DNA of 64,000 nucleotides. Origin: SSF14 sp037045585. Its GTDB lineage: Bacteria; Actinomycetota; Acidimicrobiia; Acidimicrobiales; Microtrichaceae. This document shows, one piece after another, positions 36,471 to 47,800 of this stretch (its first letter is position 1; every line of letters begins with the position of its first letter). The notes below the pieces were generated by a model. The model did not search any database. It saw only the letters and a list, made by a program, of their open reading frames with translations, and was not told where the DNA came from. The DNA lies in assembly GCA_037045585.1 (NCBI GenBank), contig JBAOIR010000036.1:190735-254734 (forward strand), written 5' to 3'. The translations under genes and the position numbers were made by a program.

Positions 36471-37605
36471 TCATGTCAAGTGTGCGGCGGATGCGCCCGC
36501 CAGCAAGCGCCCGGCAACTTCAGGCCAGCGCCACCGGCACGCCGAGGAATGCACCATAGCGGTCAGCGGCGGCGGCAATCGCATCCCGTTCGGCAGGGCC
36601 GGGTGGAACAAAACAAGCTGGTGGTGATGGTCGCCTGGCGCTTGCCCAGGCTGCGCTTCCACGTGCCGATGATGCGGCCGTCGAGGATCACCACGGCGGT
36701 CAGGTTGTTGCCCATGGCCTGCAACTGGGCGGCATTCGCAGCATCGATCACGACACTCCACTCTTTGTAACCGATCACATACTCGTCGTAAATGGACAGC
36801 AGATGCACCTGGCCGCCGGGGGCAAGAGAAGAAGCCGCAGGCGGGATAAACCACCAGACTTTGCCGTCTGTTTCGGTGGATTGCAATTGCGCGCTGATGG
36901 CCGCCACCGCCCCTGGCCTCGGCCAGGGGGAGGCTCGCCCAACGCGCCAGATCGTGTACGGTGGCCGGGCCGTGGCTTTGTAGGAAGCGGCGGGCAAGTT
37001 CGGCCAGCGCCTCCTCCCTTGTCATGGGCGAGGCAAGCGGAACGCGTTCGGCCAGCAGGGCGTAGGTGAACTGGCGGCCACGCCGGGGGCCGCTACAAAT
37101 GATGCCGTCGAGTTCGGCGCGCATCAAGAAGTAGTTCATGCTGAACTCGCCCGCCGTCGAAATGCCGGCTGTCGCCAGTACGCCGCGCAGTTCCTCGCGT
37201 CATGTACACGCCATCGCGCAGCGCCCGGCAAAGACATCGCCGATCCGCCGCGCCAGGGTGTCATCCAACCCGGCTTTGCGATAGTAGGAAGCGTTGGCAA
37301 GGTGGACGCGGCGGCGCAGTCAGCGCCAGCAGCCAGCGAATGTCGGCGGGCGTGACAAAGTGCCAGGTCGGGCGCAGCAGGTGCGTGCGCAAGATGGCGC
37401 CGGCGTCAAACTCCGCTTCGATGGCGGCATCGCTGAATGCTGGGGCTGCCGGCTGCAAGCGCAGCCCCAGCGCCCATTTGGCTCCAGCATAGTCCTGGGC
37501 CTGGGCTGCGCCCAACCACTGGACGACTTCCGCCGCACGCTGGAATGAAGACGCAAACAGACGCTGGTTGACCAGGCGTTGTTGAACGATCTGTTCCGGT
37601 TGCAT
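36471..37605 (-). CDS. AlkZ-like winged-helix DNA glycosylase (frameshifted)
   Basis: This is a member of the HTH_42/AlkZ family of interstrand-crosslink glycosylases. It starts MQPEQIVQQRLVNQRL. The QxQ catalytic motif is visible in GAAQAQDYAGAKWALGLR, followed by THLLRPTWHFVTPADIRWL. Later pieces are ERVPLASPMTREEALAELA and SHGPATVHDLARWASLP (winged helix), then LLSIYDEYVIGYKEW and ILDGRIIGTWKR. Frameshifts lie near 37,315, 37,200, 36,920 and 36,600. Its first 22 bases lie inside a 176-bp tandem duplication. Confidence 0.85.
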
Positions 37606-37935
37606 GGTGTTTGTCCCCTGCGCAGTTGTGGCGCTGGCGAAACAACGAGCGTGCGATCTGTTGCGGGCCGGCCCCACGCTCGGCGCAGCAAGATCGGGAT
37701 CGGCAAAATCGTCTTGCGCCGAGCGAGGGGCCAAAGCTGGCGACGGGGGCAAGGCTGGCGAACGATCTGTTCCGGTTGCATGGTGTTTGTCCCCTGCGCA
37801 GTTGTGGCGCTGGCGAAACAACGAGCGTGCGATCTGTTGCAGGCCGGCCCCACGCTCGGCGCAGCAAGATCGGGATCGGCAAAATCGTCTTGCGCCGAGC
37901 GAGGGGCCAAAGCTGGCGACGGGGGCAAGGCTGGC
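37584..37935. repeat. 176-bp tandem duplication
   Basis: Copy 1 is 37,584-37,759 and copy 2 is 37,760-37,935. They differ at one base (G at 37,665, A at 37,841). Each copy carries the first codons and ribosome region of the AlkZ-like gene plus spacer. Because 176 is not a multiple of 3, the two copies are read in different frames by the upstream radical SAM frame. Confidence 0.92.
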
Positions 37936-38925
37936 GGCCGGGCCAGGGCTGGCGAGCCAGTTCCCAGGCGATTTAACCGCGGCGGGAAACACGGAGGGGG
38001 CGGCAATCCAGAAGCGCGTGCCGAGGCGCTCCACCGGGTTGATCTGGCCGCCCGCCTGCAAGGCGGCCAGCGCGGCGCTGATCTGCGCCGCCGGCCAACG
38101 CGCCAGCAGGTGCGCAAGCTGATCCTCGCTCATCGGGTGGCGCGTGACGATGCCCAGGATCGCCTCCTCCGGCGTGCCGTAGTCGCTCACGTCGATGCCG
38201 TTGGTGTAGGGGTGGACGACATGGGCGATGGGGCCGAGCACCGCAATGGCGCGCATCAGCCCTTCATCATCGGGCGGGGCGACCCACACTTCTGCCGGCG
38301 GGCGGTCGGGGATGACGACATGCACCTCGTCGGGCGCAACCTGCCGGATGACGGCGGCCAGGTCCGCCAGCGCCTCCGGCGTGTCGTTCACCCCGGCCAG
38401 CAGCATCACCTCCAGCCACAGCCGCCCGCCGTACTCGGCGCGAAAGGCCAGCAGCCCCTCGACCAGCCGCGCATAGGTGGCCTCCGGGTGCGGGCGGTGG
38501 ATGCGCTTGTAGACCGCCGCCGATCCGGCGCTGAGCGTCGGCATGACCACGTCGGCGGGCAGCAGGTCCCGGCGCACCTCCGGCAGGTGCAGCAGCACGC
38601 CGTTGGTGATCACGGCCACCGGGATGTCCGTCAGCGCCTTCACCTGGCGGATCAACCAGCCCAGTTCGCTGTTAAGCGTCGGCTCGCCGGAGCCGACAAA
38701 GGAGACAAAGTCGATCTCGCCCGGCGCATGGCGCGCCAGCACGGCGGCCACTTCATCCAGGATCGCCTGGCGGGGGACATACTCGCGCCGCTCATTGGTG
38801 AGCGGCGTCGAGCGGCCAAGCTGGCAGTAGACGCAGTTCCAGTTGCAGGTCTTCAGCGGGATCGGGTCGATCCCCAACGATTTGCCCAAGCGCCGCGAGG
38901 GGATGGGGCCGTACACATAATCCAT
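37936..38925 (-). CDS. radical SAM protein (COG0731-like)
   Basis: It starts MDYVYGPIPSRRLGKSLG at 38,925. The [4Fe-4S] motif is CNWNCVYC (CxxxCxxC) near residue 28, followed by GSGEPTLN and VAVITNGVLL, typical of SAM radical enzymes, and a C-terminal winged-helix-like segment (GIVTRHPMSEDQLAHLLAR) to RFWIAAP. The first 300 or so residues are intact. There is no stop before the frame enters the tandem duplication, so the C-terminus is undefined. The reaction is unknown. Confidence 0.88.
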
Positions 38926-38988
38926 AAACCTTGATCACTCTTTTCGCTACGTGCGGCCCGGCGCGGCGCAATCGCCCCGACGCATGCC

Positions 38989-39430
38989 CTATTCTTCGGC
39001 GCGCACCAGCAGCAGCGGGCGGTCCGCCTTGTGCAGCACACCGGCGGCCACACTGCCGTAGAAGACGCGGCCCAGGCCGGTGCGCCCGTGGCTTGCCATC
39101 GCAATCAGGTCCGCGCCTTCGCGCTCGGCCACTTCCAAAATGCCGGCCACCACCGGGCCATTCTCGACGCAGGACTTGACATCGATGCCACGGCGCGCAG
39201 TTCGCCTTCCTTGCCGCCCAAGTACCCCTTGGCCTCGGTGATCATGCGCTCCGCTTCCTTGGGGTCATATAGGGCACCATGTCGTAGGGCGTCACAATCG
39301 AGACGCTCGGCTCGACAACTTGCAGCAACACAACCTTGGCCCCAAACGCTGCCGCCAGGGCCTCGGCGTGGGCGAGGATCGATTCCGCCCGCTTTGAACC
39401 GTCCAGGGGCACCAAAATTGTCTTGTACAT
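38989..39430 (-). CDS. universal stress protein (UspA family)
   Basis: It starts MYKTILVPLDGSKRAE and ends LLLVRAEE. The ATP-binding signature GRTGLGRVFYGSVA is intact. Frameshifts near 39,268 and 39,190 split the middle. The product is about 145 residues, the usual size. It stands alone, downstream of a gene-poor stretch. Confidence 0.9.
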
Positions 39431-39709
39431 GGGTCTCCCTTTCGATTATTGTTGTGTTGCGGCCGCTCCCATTTACTGCCTTGCGGCCTCTGTCTTTACT
39501 ATACACCCGCGCCGGGCAACCCCCAAGCGACTGGCGGCGGATATTTGCACTGGTCACGTGACCAGTCCCCGCCGCTTTCACTCGCAATGTATGGGGCAGC
39601 GGCGCAAGTCACGCCGGGAGCGTAAACAGCAGGGATGCTGCCGGCGAATCGATCCTGTCGCCGCCATGACCGGCCCTGCACGGGCTGCCGCTGTGCTATA
39701 CTGTAACCA

Positions 39710-40171
39710 TGCGCTCTCCCGTGAAACCGCCGCGCGGTGTCCTGATCTGGTTGGCCCTGGCGGCGCTGGCCCTCCTGCCTGTTTGTGGGCATGTCGCTGC
39801 TGGCGCTGATAGCCGCGCCCCCAACCTGCTGTTCGGTGCGCGGACGCCGACGCACACGCCGCTTCCTGCGCGGTGACGAGCCCACGCCCGACCTCGCTGC
39901 ATCCGGGGCAGCAGGGGACGCCGGCCCCGCCCCTGCCGGAAGCAACCGCCGGCCCGGCAACTGCGCCGGCGGATCCGGCGGCGACCATCGGCTTGTGGTT
40001 GTCAGCAGTGTCGGCGATCACGGCGCTGATCGGGCTGGCGTCTTCGCTGTGGCTGGGCTGGCGCAAGGAGGGCCGCGAGATGGCGGACACTCGGGTTACT
40101 GGAGCTGGCGCGCCTGGAAATACGCAAGCTGCGCCAGGAGTTGGAGAATACGGGCGGCCTGAACCAGGCGT
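39710..40171 (+). CDS. hypothetical small membrane protein (frameshifted)
   Basis: I recognise no family. Assembled from two frames it begins MRSPVKPPRGVLIWLALAALALLP (quoted in part as a membrane helix), has a Pro/Ala-rich middle, a second helix IGLWLSAVSAITALIGLASS and an amphipathic tail LLELARLEIRKLRQELE. Some Chloroflexi signalling loci carry such two-helix proteins. The call rests only on the two hydrophobic segments and a start codon. Confidence 0.3.
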
Positions 40172-40198
40172 CAGGCCCTCAGGACGACAAAATCGTAG

Positions 40199-40865
40199 TT
40201 ACGCTTGGCCGTTCTGGAGATGTTCGTAAATGTGGTGGCGCACGGCGTAGGCGGCAGCCTCGGCGCGCGAGGAGAGGTCGAGCTTGGACAGGATCGAACT
40301 GACGTAGTTGCGCACGGTTTTTTCGGACAGGAAGACCCGCTCGGCAATCTCGCGGTTGGTCAGCCCTTCGGTGATCAGCGCCAGAATGTTCAGCTCCTGC
40401 TCGGTCAAGGCGGCGAAATACTCGTCCTCCGCCTTGCGCGCCGATTCGCGCACACGCTGGAACAGCTTTTGCGTCAGCGCCGGATCAACCATCGACTCGC
40501 CGCGACCGACGGTTTCCAGCGCGCGCACGAGGTCATCGCTGCCGATCTGCTTGAGCACGTAGCCGCTGGCGCCGGCGCTGATCGCCTCAAACAGCACTTC
40601 GTCGTCGGCGTGCGAAGTGAGCATGATGATCTTGGTCTCCGGGCGCACGCTCAGAATATCACCGCGTGGCCTCGATGCCGTTCTTGCCCGGCAGCCGGAT
40701 GTCCATAACGACGATGTCGGGCTTGTGGCGTAAGGTCAACTCCATCGCCTCCTGGGCGTCGTGCGCTTCGGCCACCACCTCAAAATGAGGATAGCGCGAG
40801 AGCAGCGTGCGCAAACCCAGACGGACGATCTCGTGGTCATCGACAAGGATAATGCGTAGGTGCAT
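40199..40865 (-). CDS. NarL/DevR-like response regulator (one frameshift)
   Basis: It starts MHLRIILVDDHEIVRLG. It has the phospho-acceptor Asp in VVMDIRLPG, MLTSHADDEV, and a LuxR DNA-binding domain (ELNILALITEGLTNREIAERV ... VRNYVSSILSKLDL). A frameshift lies near 40,665. It is divergent from, and presumably partnered with, the histidine kinase at 40,988. Confidence 0.93.
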
Positions 40866-40987
40866 GACGTGCCTGGTTACTGAAAAATTGGTCACATGGA
40901 CGCTTGCGACGTTAGCCGCTGCAACCCGGCAATTGTAGCACAGCAGGAGCGAGGCGGGAACTTCGCCAACAAAATAACGGATAGTCT

Positions 40988-42398
40988 ATGAATCTGAACC
41001 GTCACATCAACACGCGCTCGCTGCGCTGGCTGGGCGTAATTGGGCCGCTGCTTTTCTGGTTGATCGTTCTGCTCTTTGAAACGGCGATCCTCCGCGTGCC
41101 GATCTCCTGGCCGGCTGCGCTCGCCGAACTGGCGTTTATCGCAGCCGGCGCGCTTTTGTTTGCCAACTGGGTCGCTTCAAGCCTGGAATGGCAGCAGGCG
41201 GAAGTGCAGCGGCGCAGCCAACACCTGGTTGCGCTGCGCAACGCCAGCCTGGCCCTTACCAACGAACTGGACCTCGCCAACGTGTTGCAGCGCGTGGTCG
41301 ATCTCAGCCGCACGCTGGTGCAGGCGCGCTATGGCGCGCTGGCCGTGCTCGACCCCGAAGGGCGCAGCATCGCCCAGTTCTACACCTCCGGGCTGACGCC
41401 GGAGCAGCGCAAAACCCTGGGCAACCCGCCCGCCAACCACGGCATTCTCGGCCTGATGACGCGCCAGGGCGAGGCCGTGCGCATCGGCGACGTCACCGCC
41501 GACCCGCGCGCGCCAGCGGGTTTCCGGAACACCACCCGCACATGCGCTCGCTGGTCGGCGTGCCCATCATGGCAAAGGGCCGCATCTTCGGCAACCTCTA
41601 CCTGGCCGACAAGCGCGTCGAGTCCGGCACCGGCGCGGTGGTGGTCGATTCTTTTACGGCAGAGGAGCAGGAGATTTTGCAGATGTTTGCAGCGCAGGCT
41701 GCCATCGCCATTGAAAACGCCCAACTGTACAAGGAAAATCAACAATTGGCGATTCTCCGCGAGCGTGACCGCATTGGCATGGACCTACACGACGGCGTGA
41801 TCCAGTCGCTCTACGCCATCGGGCTGCTGCTGGACGACGCCCGCCACCGCCTGGACAGTGACCCGGAGAAGACACGCGCCACGCTGGGGACGGCGATTGC
41901 CGGTCTCAACAACACGATCCAGGACATTCGCAACTACATTTCCGACCTGCGCCCGCATCGCTTTCAGGGGCGCAACGTGCGCCAGGGGCTGGAGCAACTG
42001 GCGCAAGAGCTGCGCACCGACACGCTGTTTGCCGTCCACCTCAAGGTTGACCCGCAGGCAGCCGCCGCCTGCACGGCGCGCCAGGCCGACGAGTTTCTGC
42101 ACATCGCGCAGGAGGCGTTGGCGAACATCCGCAAACATGCCGACGCGACGACGATCCAGATGCGTTTTCAGTTTAGCGACGGCCTGCTGCAAATGGTGAT
42201 CCAGGACGACGGCAGCGGGTTTGATCCTATAATTGCAGCGGGAGCGGCACGGCGCGCGGGAGCGGGCTGCGCAACATGCGTCCGCCGAGCACGCCGCCGG
42301 CGCACGCGCTGCACGGCGAATTTCGCCTCGAAGCAGCGCCCCGGATTTCCGGCTCACAAGTGATCGTAGTGGCCCCGATTGAAAAGCGCAACGCCTGA
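40988..42398 (+). CDS. GAF-domain sensor histidine kinase
   Basis: It has two membrane helices at residues 15-60 (PLLFWLIVLLFETAI, LAFIAAGALLFANWV), a GAF domain (ALTNELDLANVLQRVV ... MRSLVGVPI), HisKA_3 (RDRIGMDLHDGVIQSLYAIGL, phospho-His) and a HATPase domain (EALANIRKHADAT, DDGSGFDP). It ends QVIVVAPIEKRNA. Frameshifts lie near 41,520, 42,232 and 42,300. It is DevS/NarX-like. The divergent response regulator is the likely partner. Confidence 0.92.
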
Positions 42399-42523
42399 TC
42401 CGTTTAACACTTGTCCCCTATTGCCAGTGACGATTGCCCCTTGGGGCGGCCAGACACATTGGTCTATTGTAGAGCCACAGTCCCGACTGCGTTTCCGTAT
42501 GTTGACGGCGTGGAAGGAGTTTT

Positions 42524-43486
42524 GTGGAACACCTCGCAATCCACACCGATCGTCTTACCCGCAAGTTTCAGAGCATCTGTGCTGTGGACAACTTGAGCTT
42601 GCGGTTGAACGCGGCACGATCTATGGCTTGCTCGGCCCCTCTGGGTCGGGTAAATCGACGCTGGTGCGCCTGCTGCTGGGCTTGCTCGAACCAACTTCCG
42701 GTGCGGCCTCCGTGCTGGGGTTGGACCCGACGCGCGCCGGTGCGGCTGTGCGGGCGCAATGTGGCGTGGTGCTGCAATCTCCCTCCCTCTATGGCCGGTT
42801 GAGCGCCGAGCAGAACCTGGACTTGTTTGGCCGCATCTGGGGATTGGAGACGACGATGCGCGCCCAGCGCACGGAAGAGCTGCTCACCCATTTTGGGCTG
42901 TGGGAGCGGCGTCCGGAGGCCGCCAGCCGGCTCAGCCGCGGGATGCAGCGGCGGCTGGCCCTGGCGCGCGCGCTGCTGCCGCGGCCGGCGCTGCTGTTCC
43001 TGGATCAGCCGTCGGCAGGGCTGGACGCCGGCCTGGCCGAGCCGCTGCACCGCGACCTGGCGGTGCTGGCGGCAGAGGAAGATGTCACCGTGTTTTTGAC
43101 CACCGAAACGCTGGCTGATGTCGAACAGATTTGCCACCGCATCGGGTTGCTGCGCGATGGCCGCCTGCTGGCGGAAGGCAGCCCCAGCCAGCTAGGCCAA
43201 AACGGGGCGGGCACGCAACTGGAGATTGTCGGCTGGGGGTTCACCGACGCCATGATCGCCCTGGTCAGCCGGCGCCGTGAGGTGCGCAGCGTCAAGCCGC
43301 AGGGAGGCCGCCTGTGGGTGGATTTGCAACCCGGCGGCCATGCTGCGCCAGTTGTCAACCTGCTGGTCGAGTCCGGCGCGCAGGTCGAGCAAGTGCTGCG
43401 CCACCAGCCGGGTTTGGAGAGCGTCTACCGCGCCGTGCTGCACGAACAACCGCCGGCTGCACCCTGCCAAGGAGGCGGAATCATGA
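42524..43486 (+). CDS. ABC exporter ATPase with degenerate catalytic motifs
   Basis: GTG start at 42,524 after AAGGAG. Walker A GPSGSGKST and the Q-loop (VVLQSPSLYGRLSAEQN) are normal. The signature reads LSRGMQRR, Walker B reads LLFLDQPSAGLD with Gln for the catalytic Glu, and the switch reads LTTETLADVE with Glu for His. The C-terminal DrrA-like domain is present (LRHQPGLESVYRAVL). Frameshifts lie near 42,605 and 43,455. The stop overlaps the permease start (TCATGA). It may bind but hardly hydrolyse ATP. Confidence 0.85.
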
Positions 43487-44193
43487 AAAGTACAGCTTTT
43501 GGGCCGATGTCTGGACCGTGCTGCGCAAGGAGTGGATGGAATGGGCGGCCACGCCGGGCTGCATCGTCCAGCCGCTTGTGATCCTGCTCGTTTTTGGGGT
43601 GCTGGTTCCTTGGGCGGCAGGGCATCTGTGGGTTGAATCCCTCGTCATTCACTGGCTGTGGAGTTGGCTGCCGCTGGTGTTTAGCGCGGGGCTTGGTGGC
43701 GGACACCTTTGCCGGCGAAGCGCCAGCGCGATACGTTGGAAGCGCTGCTGGCCTCACGGCTGCCCGACCGGGCGATCCTTTTCGGCAAGGTGGCCGCCGT
43801 CGCCGCCTATGGCTGGCTCGTCACCCTGCTCTGCTGGCTGGGCGGCTGGCTGACCGTGTGGCTCAACCCCGCAGAGGTGACGTTCCAACAGGCCCCGGCG
43901 CTGCTCGGCTTGCCCGTGCTCAGTTTTCTGGCCGCCTGGTATGTCGCCGTCTCGGCGTGCTGATCTCGCTGCGCGCCCAGAGCGTGCGCCAGGCGCAGCA
44001 GTTGATGAGCATCGCCATGCTTGGCTCGCTGCTGCTGGTGGGCCTGTCGGCAGCCCGGCTGCTGTTGGCGGCGGCGGAGCCGGAAATCGGCCCCCTGCTG
44101 GGCCTGATTGCCGCAGCCCTGGCCGTTCTTGATGCGGGCCTGCTGCTGGCGCTGCTGGCGCGCCCCCAGCGCAGCGAATGGCTGATCTATTGA
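43483..44193 (+). CDS. ABC-2 type permease (frameshifted)
   Basis: This partner of the preceding ATPase starts MKxYSFWADVWTVLRKEWMEW after an early frameshift. It has six hydrophobic segments (PLVILLVFGVLVPWAAG, LVTLLCWLGGWLTVW, LGLPVLSFLAAWYVAVS, LLLVGLSAARLLLA) and the loop ERQRDTLEALLASRLPD that normally docks on the ATPase. Frameshifts lie near 43,495, 43,700 and 43,955. It ends RPQRSEWLIY. The exported substrate is unknown. Confidence 0.83.
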
Positions 44194-44359
44194 CGCTGGT
44201 CTACTGAGGGCCTGCCAACAGCGCCCGATCTCGCTGAGATCACCGGTTGTTTACGCTCTAGGGCAGTTAGCGATTACACCGCCGGCCCATGCGCGTGACG
44301 ATTCGTCCCACGACCACAACCTGATTCTCAAACATACGAGCATACGAGGAGTCACACCC

Positions 44360-44704
44360 ATGCCCAACCACCATGACTGTCCCTTCTGCGGCATTCTGAA
44401 GGGAGAAGAGCCTGGCACGATCATTGTGCGCGACGACGAGAAAGGGTTTGTCATTATCAAGAGCATTCACCCCGAAAGCATCGTGCATTGGCTGGCAATG
44501 CCAATCGAGCACGTAGACAGTACGGAAGCGTTTGAGCACGACAACGAGCAGCGCTTTGTCGATCTGTTTGAGTGGGCCGTGGTGCAGACCAAGAAGCACA
44601 TCGAGAAGGAACCCTGCCTGGAGCGGGGCTTCACGCTCAAGACGCACTTTGGCTCGTTCGAGACGATCCCCCACGCCAAGATTCACATTCTGGCAATGGA
44701 GTAG
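44360..44704 (+). CDS. HIT-like protein lacking the nucleophile His
   Basis: The 114-residue intact protein has an N-terminal CPFC pair and the HIT fold landmarks DDEKGFVIIKSIHPESIVHWL, quoted in part. The C-terminal triad region reads IPHAKIHILAME, where HIT enzymes have HxHxH, so the central nucleophilic His position holds Lys. It may be a non-catalytic nucleotide-binding relative. GAGG precedes the ATG. It is convergent with the RHS gene. Confidence 0.8.
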   Translation: MPNHHDCPFCGILKGEEPGTIIVRDDEKGFVIIKSIHPESIVHWLAMPIEHVDSTEAFEHDNEQRFVDLFEWAVVQTKKHIEKEPCLERGFTLKTHFGSFETIPHAKIHILAME

Positions 44705-44757
44705 GCCGCTGCGCGCTGCACTTGTGCCGCTTTCTATCAACCGCACAGCTTCAATCC

Positions 44758-44806
44758 GCAGCCATGCAGTCATCTCAAAGTTTGGGATGACTGCATGGCT
44801 GGCTGC
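44758..44806. repeat. long perfect hairpin between convergent genes
   Basis: The 15-base arms AGCCATGCAGTCATC (44,760-44,774) and GATGACTGCATGGCT (44,786-44,800) are perfect complements, and the loop TCAAAGTTTGG can pair further (CAA/TTG). There is no T tract. It lies between HIT and the end of the RHS frame. It could be a bidirectional terminator or a dispersed palindromic repeat. Confidence 0.7.
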
Positions 44807-47800
44807 AATTGGGTAGATGGTGCTCACGCCGCTGAGCAGGTTGGTCTTGCGGATGCGCTGCCCCGTCTCGTCGTACAGGTAGCCCTCGCTCACGCCAGCG
44901 CCCGTCATCTGCGCCAGCCGGTTGTGGCTGTCCCACTTCAGCGCGCTGGCTCCAGCCCGTGCCCTTGTTGCGCATGGTCATGTTGCCGTTGAGGTCATAG
45001 TCGTAGCGGTCCACGCCCCGCCACCGTGTCAATGGCGTGGGTGTGCGTGACGTCGTAGGTGACGTCCAAGCCGAACATCGTGTCCACCACCCCGACGCGG
45101 CTCCCAGGTGAAGCTCTCCCCATAGCCGCTCGTGACGCGGTTCTGGTCGTCATAGTTGAAGGTGAAGTCGTCCTGCGTCCGGTTGGCTCCGGTACTGCAC
45201 CGGGTTGCCGAAGCTGTCGTAGCTGTAGGTGGTGGTGAGCACATTTGTCCAGCCTGGCATCCCGCCCACGTCCAGGCCCGCATAGCGCCCGTTGCCGTTC
45301 CCGTCGCTACTCACCCACGGATAGTAGCGGTGCGTCACCCACAGCCCGCCGACGCCGCCCGTGACGCAGCCGCCGCTGCCGCCGTAGCGCGCCCTCCAGC
45401 CGCCCCGCCGCGTCGTAGCTCACGCAGCCCACCAGCGTCGTCACCGTCCCGCCCAGCGTGCTCGTCAGCCCCGCCGGCCTGCCCCCGCTGTCATAGCCGG
45501 TGATCGCCACCACGTCGTTGTCCGGATACGTCGTGCTCAGCGGCCGGTCGTAGGCGTCGTAGGTGTAGCTGCCGGTGTACCACTGCCCCTCCCAATCCAC
45601 ACCCGCGCGCTCGCCAACTGGCCCCGGGCGTTGTAGCCCAGTTCCTTCTGATAGGAGCCGTCACTGTAGCTCACCGCCGTCAACTGCCCGCGACTGCGGC
45701 TGCCGGGCGTGCCGCCGTCGTAGGTGTAGGTCGTGGTCAGCGCCGCGCCGCCCGCCGTGCTGACAGTCGCTCCCCGGCGTCGCCGTCTCCTGCGCCAGCC
45801 GCCCCTGCTCGTCGTAGCGCAGCGCCGTCACATTGCCGCAGGCGTCCGTCTGGCTTTGCAACTGCCCCTGCCGGTTGTAGCTGTAGCTCCACGTCCCCAG
45901 GTCGGGGTCGGTCATTGCCGTCTTGCGCCCGCCCAGGTCGTAGGTGATGCGTCGTCGTCTGCCCGATCTGCGCTGCGTCACCCGGCTCAAGTTGCCCAGC
46001 ACATCGTGCGTCAGCGCCACATACGAAAGCGCCGCCCCGCTGCTGCTGGCCGTGCGCACGTAGCGCAGGTGGCCCAGCCCGTCCGTCTGCGTCCACTGCA
46101 GCACCTTGTTGGGATAGCCGTTGCGCCCGACCCCCGTCACCTGCGTCTGCCGCCCGCTGTAGGCGTAGCCCGTCACCTCGCCGTTGGGCGCGGTTGTCTG
46201 CGTCACCCGGCCCAGCGCATCGTACCGGGTCTGGGTGACGCCTTCATTCCACCACGCGCCGCGGTTGACCCAGGTGGCCGTCACCGCGTGTGGAACCGAC
46301 TGCGACTGGAGCCGCCCCAGCCCATCGTAGCCGTAGTCGATGTCCACCTCCGGCAGCGACGGCGTCTTGCCCGTGCAGGTTTCATGGTCCATCTGCCAGT
46401 TCTGGGCCGGCCGCTGCTCCTGCATCAACTGGCCCAAACCGTTGTAGTGCCTGCGCACGAAGTTGCCCGCACAGCGCGGGTTGCGCCACTCGGTAATGAC
46501 TGTGTCGTTCAAATGCAGGGTGCCCTGCGTGCTCAGCGGGTCGTCGTACACCCACTGCACCGCCGCCTGCGCCAGCGACGGCCACGCCTGCGCTCCCGCC
46601 AGCGTCTCCCAGCGCCGCATGCGCCGCCCGTGCACGTCATACGCCTGGCGCACGCACACGTCGTTGATGTCGCACCACTCGGACATGGCCCCCCAGTACG
46701 CCCACCGCCGCTCGGCGGCTTGCTCTCGCCCGACGACACGGCGTTGACGCCGTAGTAGCTCGCCGTCTCGGCAAAATCGTGGCCGTAGAAGTCTACGGCG
46801 GGTGACTGGGAACAGGTGGTAGAAGTCGTCGTACAGCGTCTTGGTCTTAGCGGTCGCGCTGCCCCCGCTGTCCGCCAGTTGGTGATGGACCGTCTGGTTG
46901 CCATAGGCGTCATAGGAATAGCGCGTCACCTGCCAGTCGAGGTTGTCCGCGGCGATCAGCCCCGCTGTCCGAGCAGCTCGTCAGCGCCGTCCCTGCTCCG
47001 ACAGCAGCCCCTGCACCGGCGGCGTGCGGAAGTTGTTGCCGGTGTACACATAGCGGTCGTAGATGCTGCGCACCTCGCTCACACAGGCGCCGCTGGCCTT
47101 CAGCACCCGCACACGAGCGGGCAGGGCGGCGATGTAGGCGACGACCTCGGTTGCCGGCCTGCCCTCCAGGTCGGTGACCACGGCGGTCGTCACATTGGGA
47201 TAATATTCGGTCTGCGTGCTGCGCTGCAAGATGCCGTCCGCCAGCTCCAGCCACGCCGGTCGTGTTGCCGTAGACCGTCTCGTAGGTGTAGACCGTGCTG
47301 CTGCTGACGCTCGCCTGCCCCGGCGTGTAGAGCGTCTCCGTCACCGCGTGCTGCTGGATGACCGTGGCCGGATAGCGGTTGCTGCCGCTGTCATACGACA
47401 GCCGCTGCGGAACCGTGCCGTACACCTCGCCTTCCAGCCAGTAGGCGCGCCAGTCGTAGTCGGTGCTCGCCAGCAGCACGCCGCCATCCGCCGGGTTCTT
47501 GCTCCACACCTCGCGGCGTTCCAGCCGGCCACGCCGCGGGTCGGGGTTGTCTCGGCCCGCAGCCGCGCCTGTGCTGCCGTCAACGGAAAACAGCTTCTCA
47601 AACTGCAAGACCTGGTTGGGATCGGTGTTGTTGAGCGCATAGTGCGTGACCTGCACCTCCTGGAAGCCCAGAAAGCCGCCGTCATTCGCCACCGCCCCCC
47701 CTTTCACTGCCGGCGGCTGGTTGCGCCGTAGTCGTAGTGCGTGTAGATGTTGCCGCCAATGCCGTTCTCCGTCGTCGTCCACACCACGGCGTGGCGCTGG

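Noticed and set aside
37584..37935. CRISPR array
   Set aside because: Only two long units with no spacers between them; a simple tandem duplication. No CRISPR repeats were seen elsewhere in the window.
44775..45100. Toxin or immunity gene at the RHS C-terminus
   Set aside because: The frame runs directly into a hairpin and then the antisense of the HIT gene; no toxin domain is recognisable.
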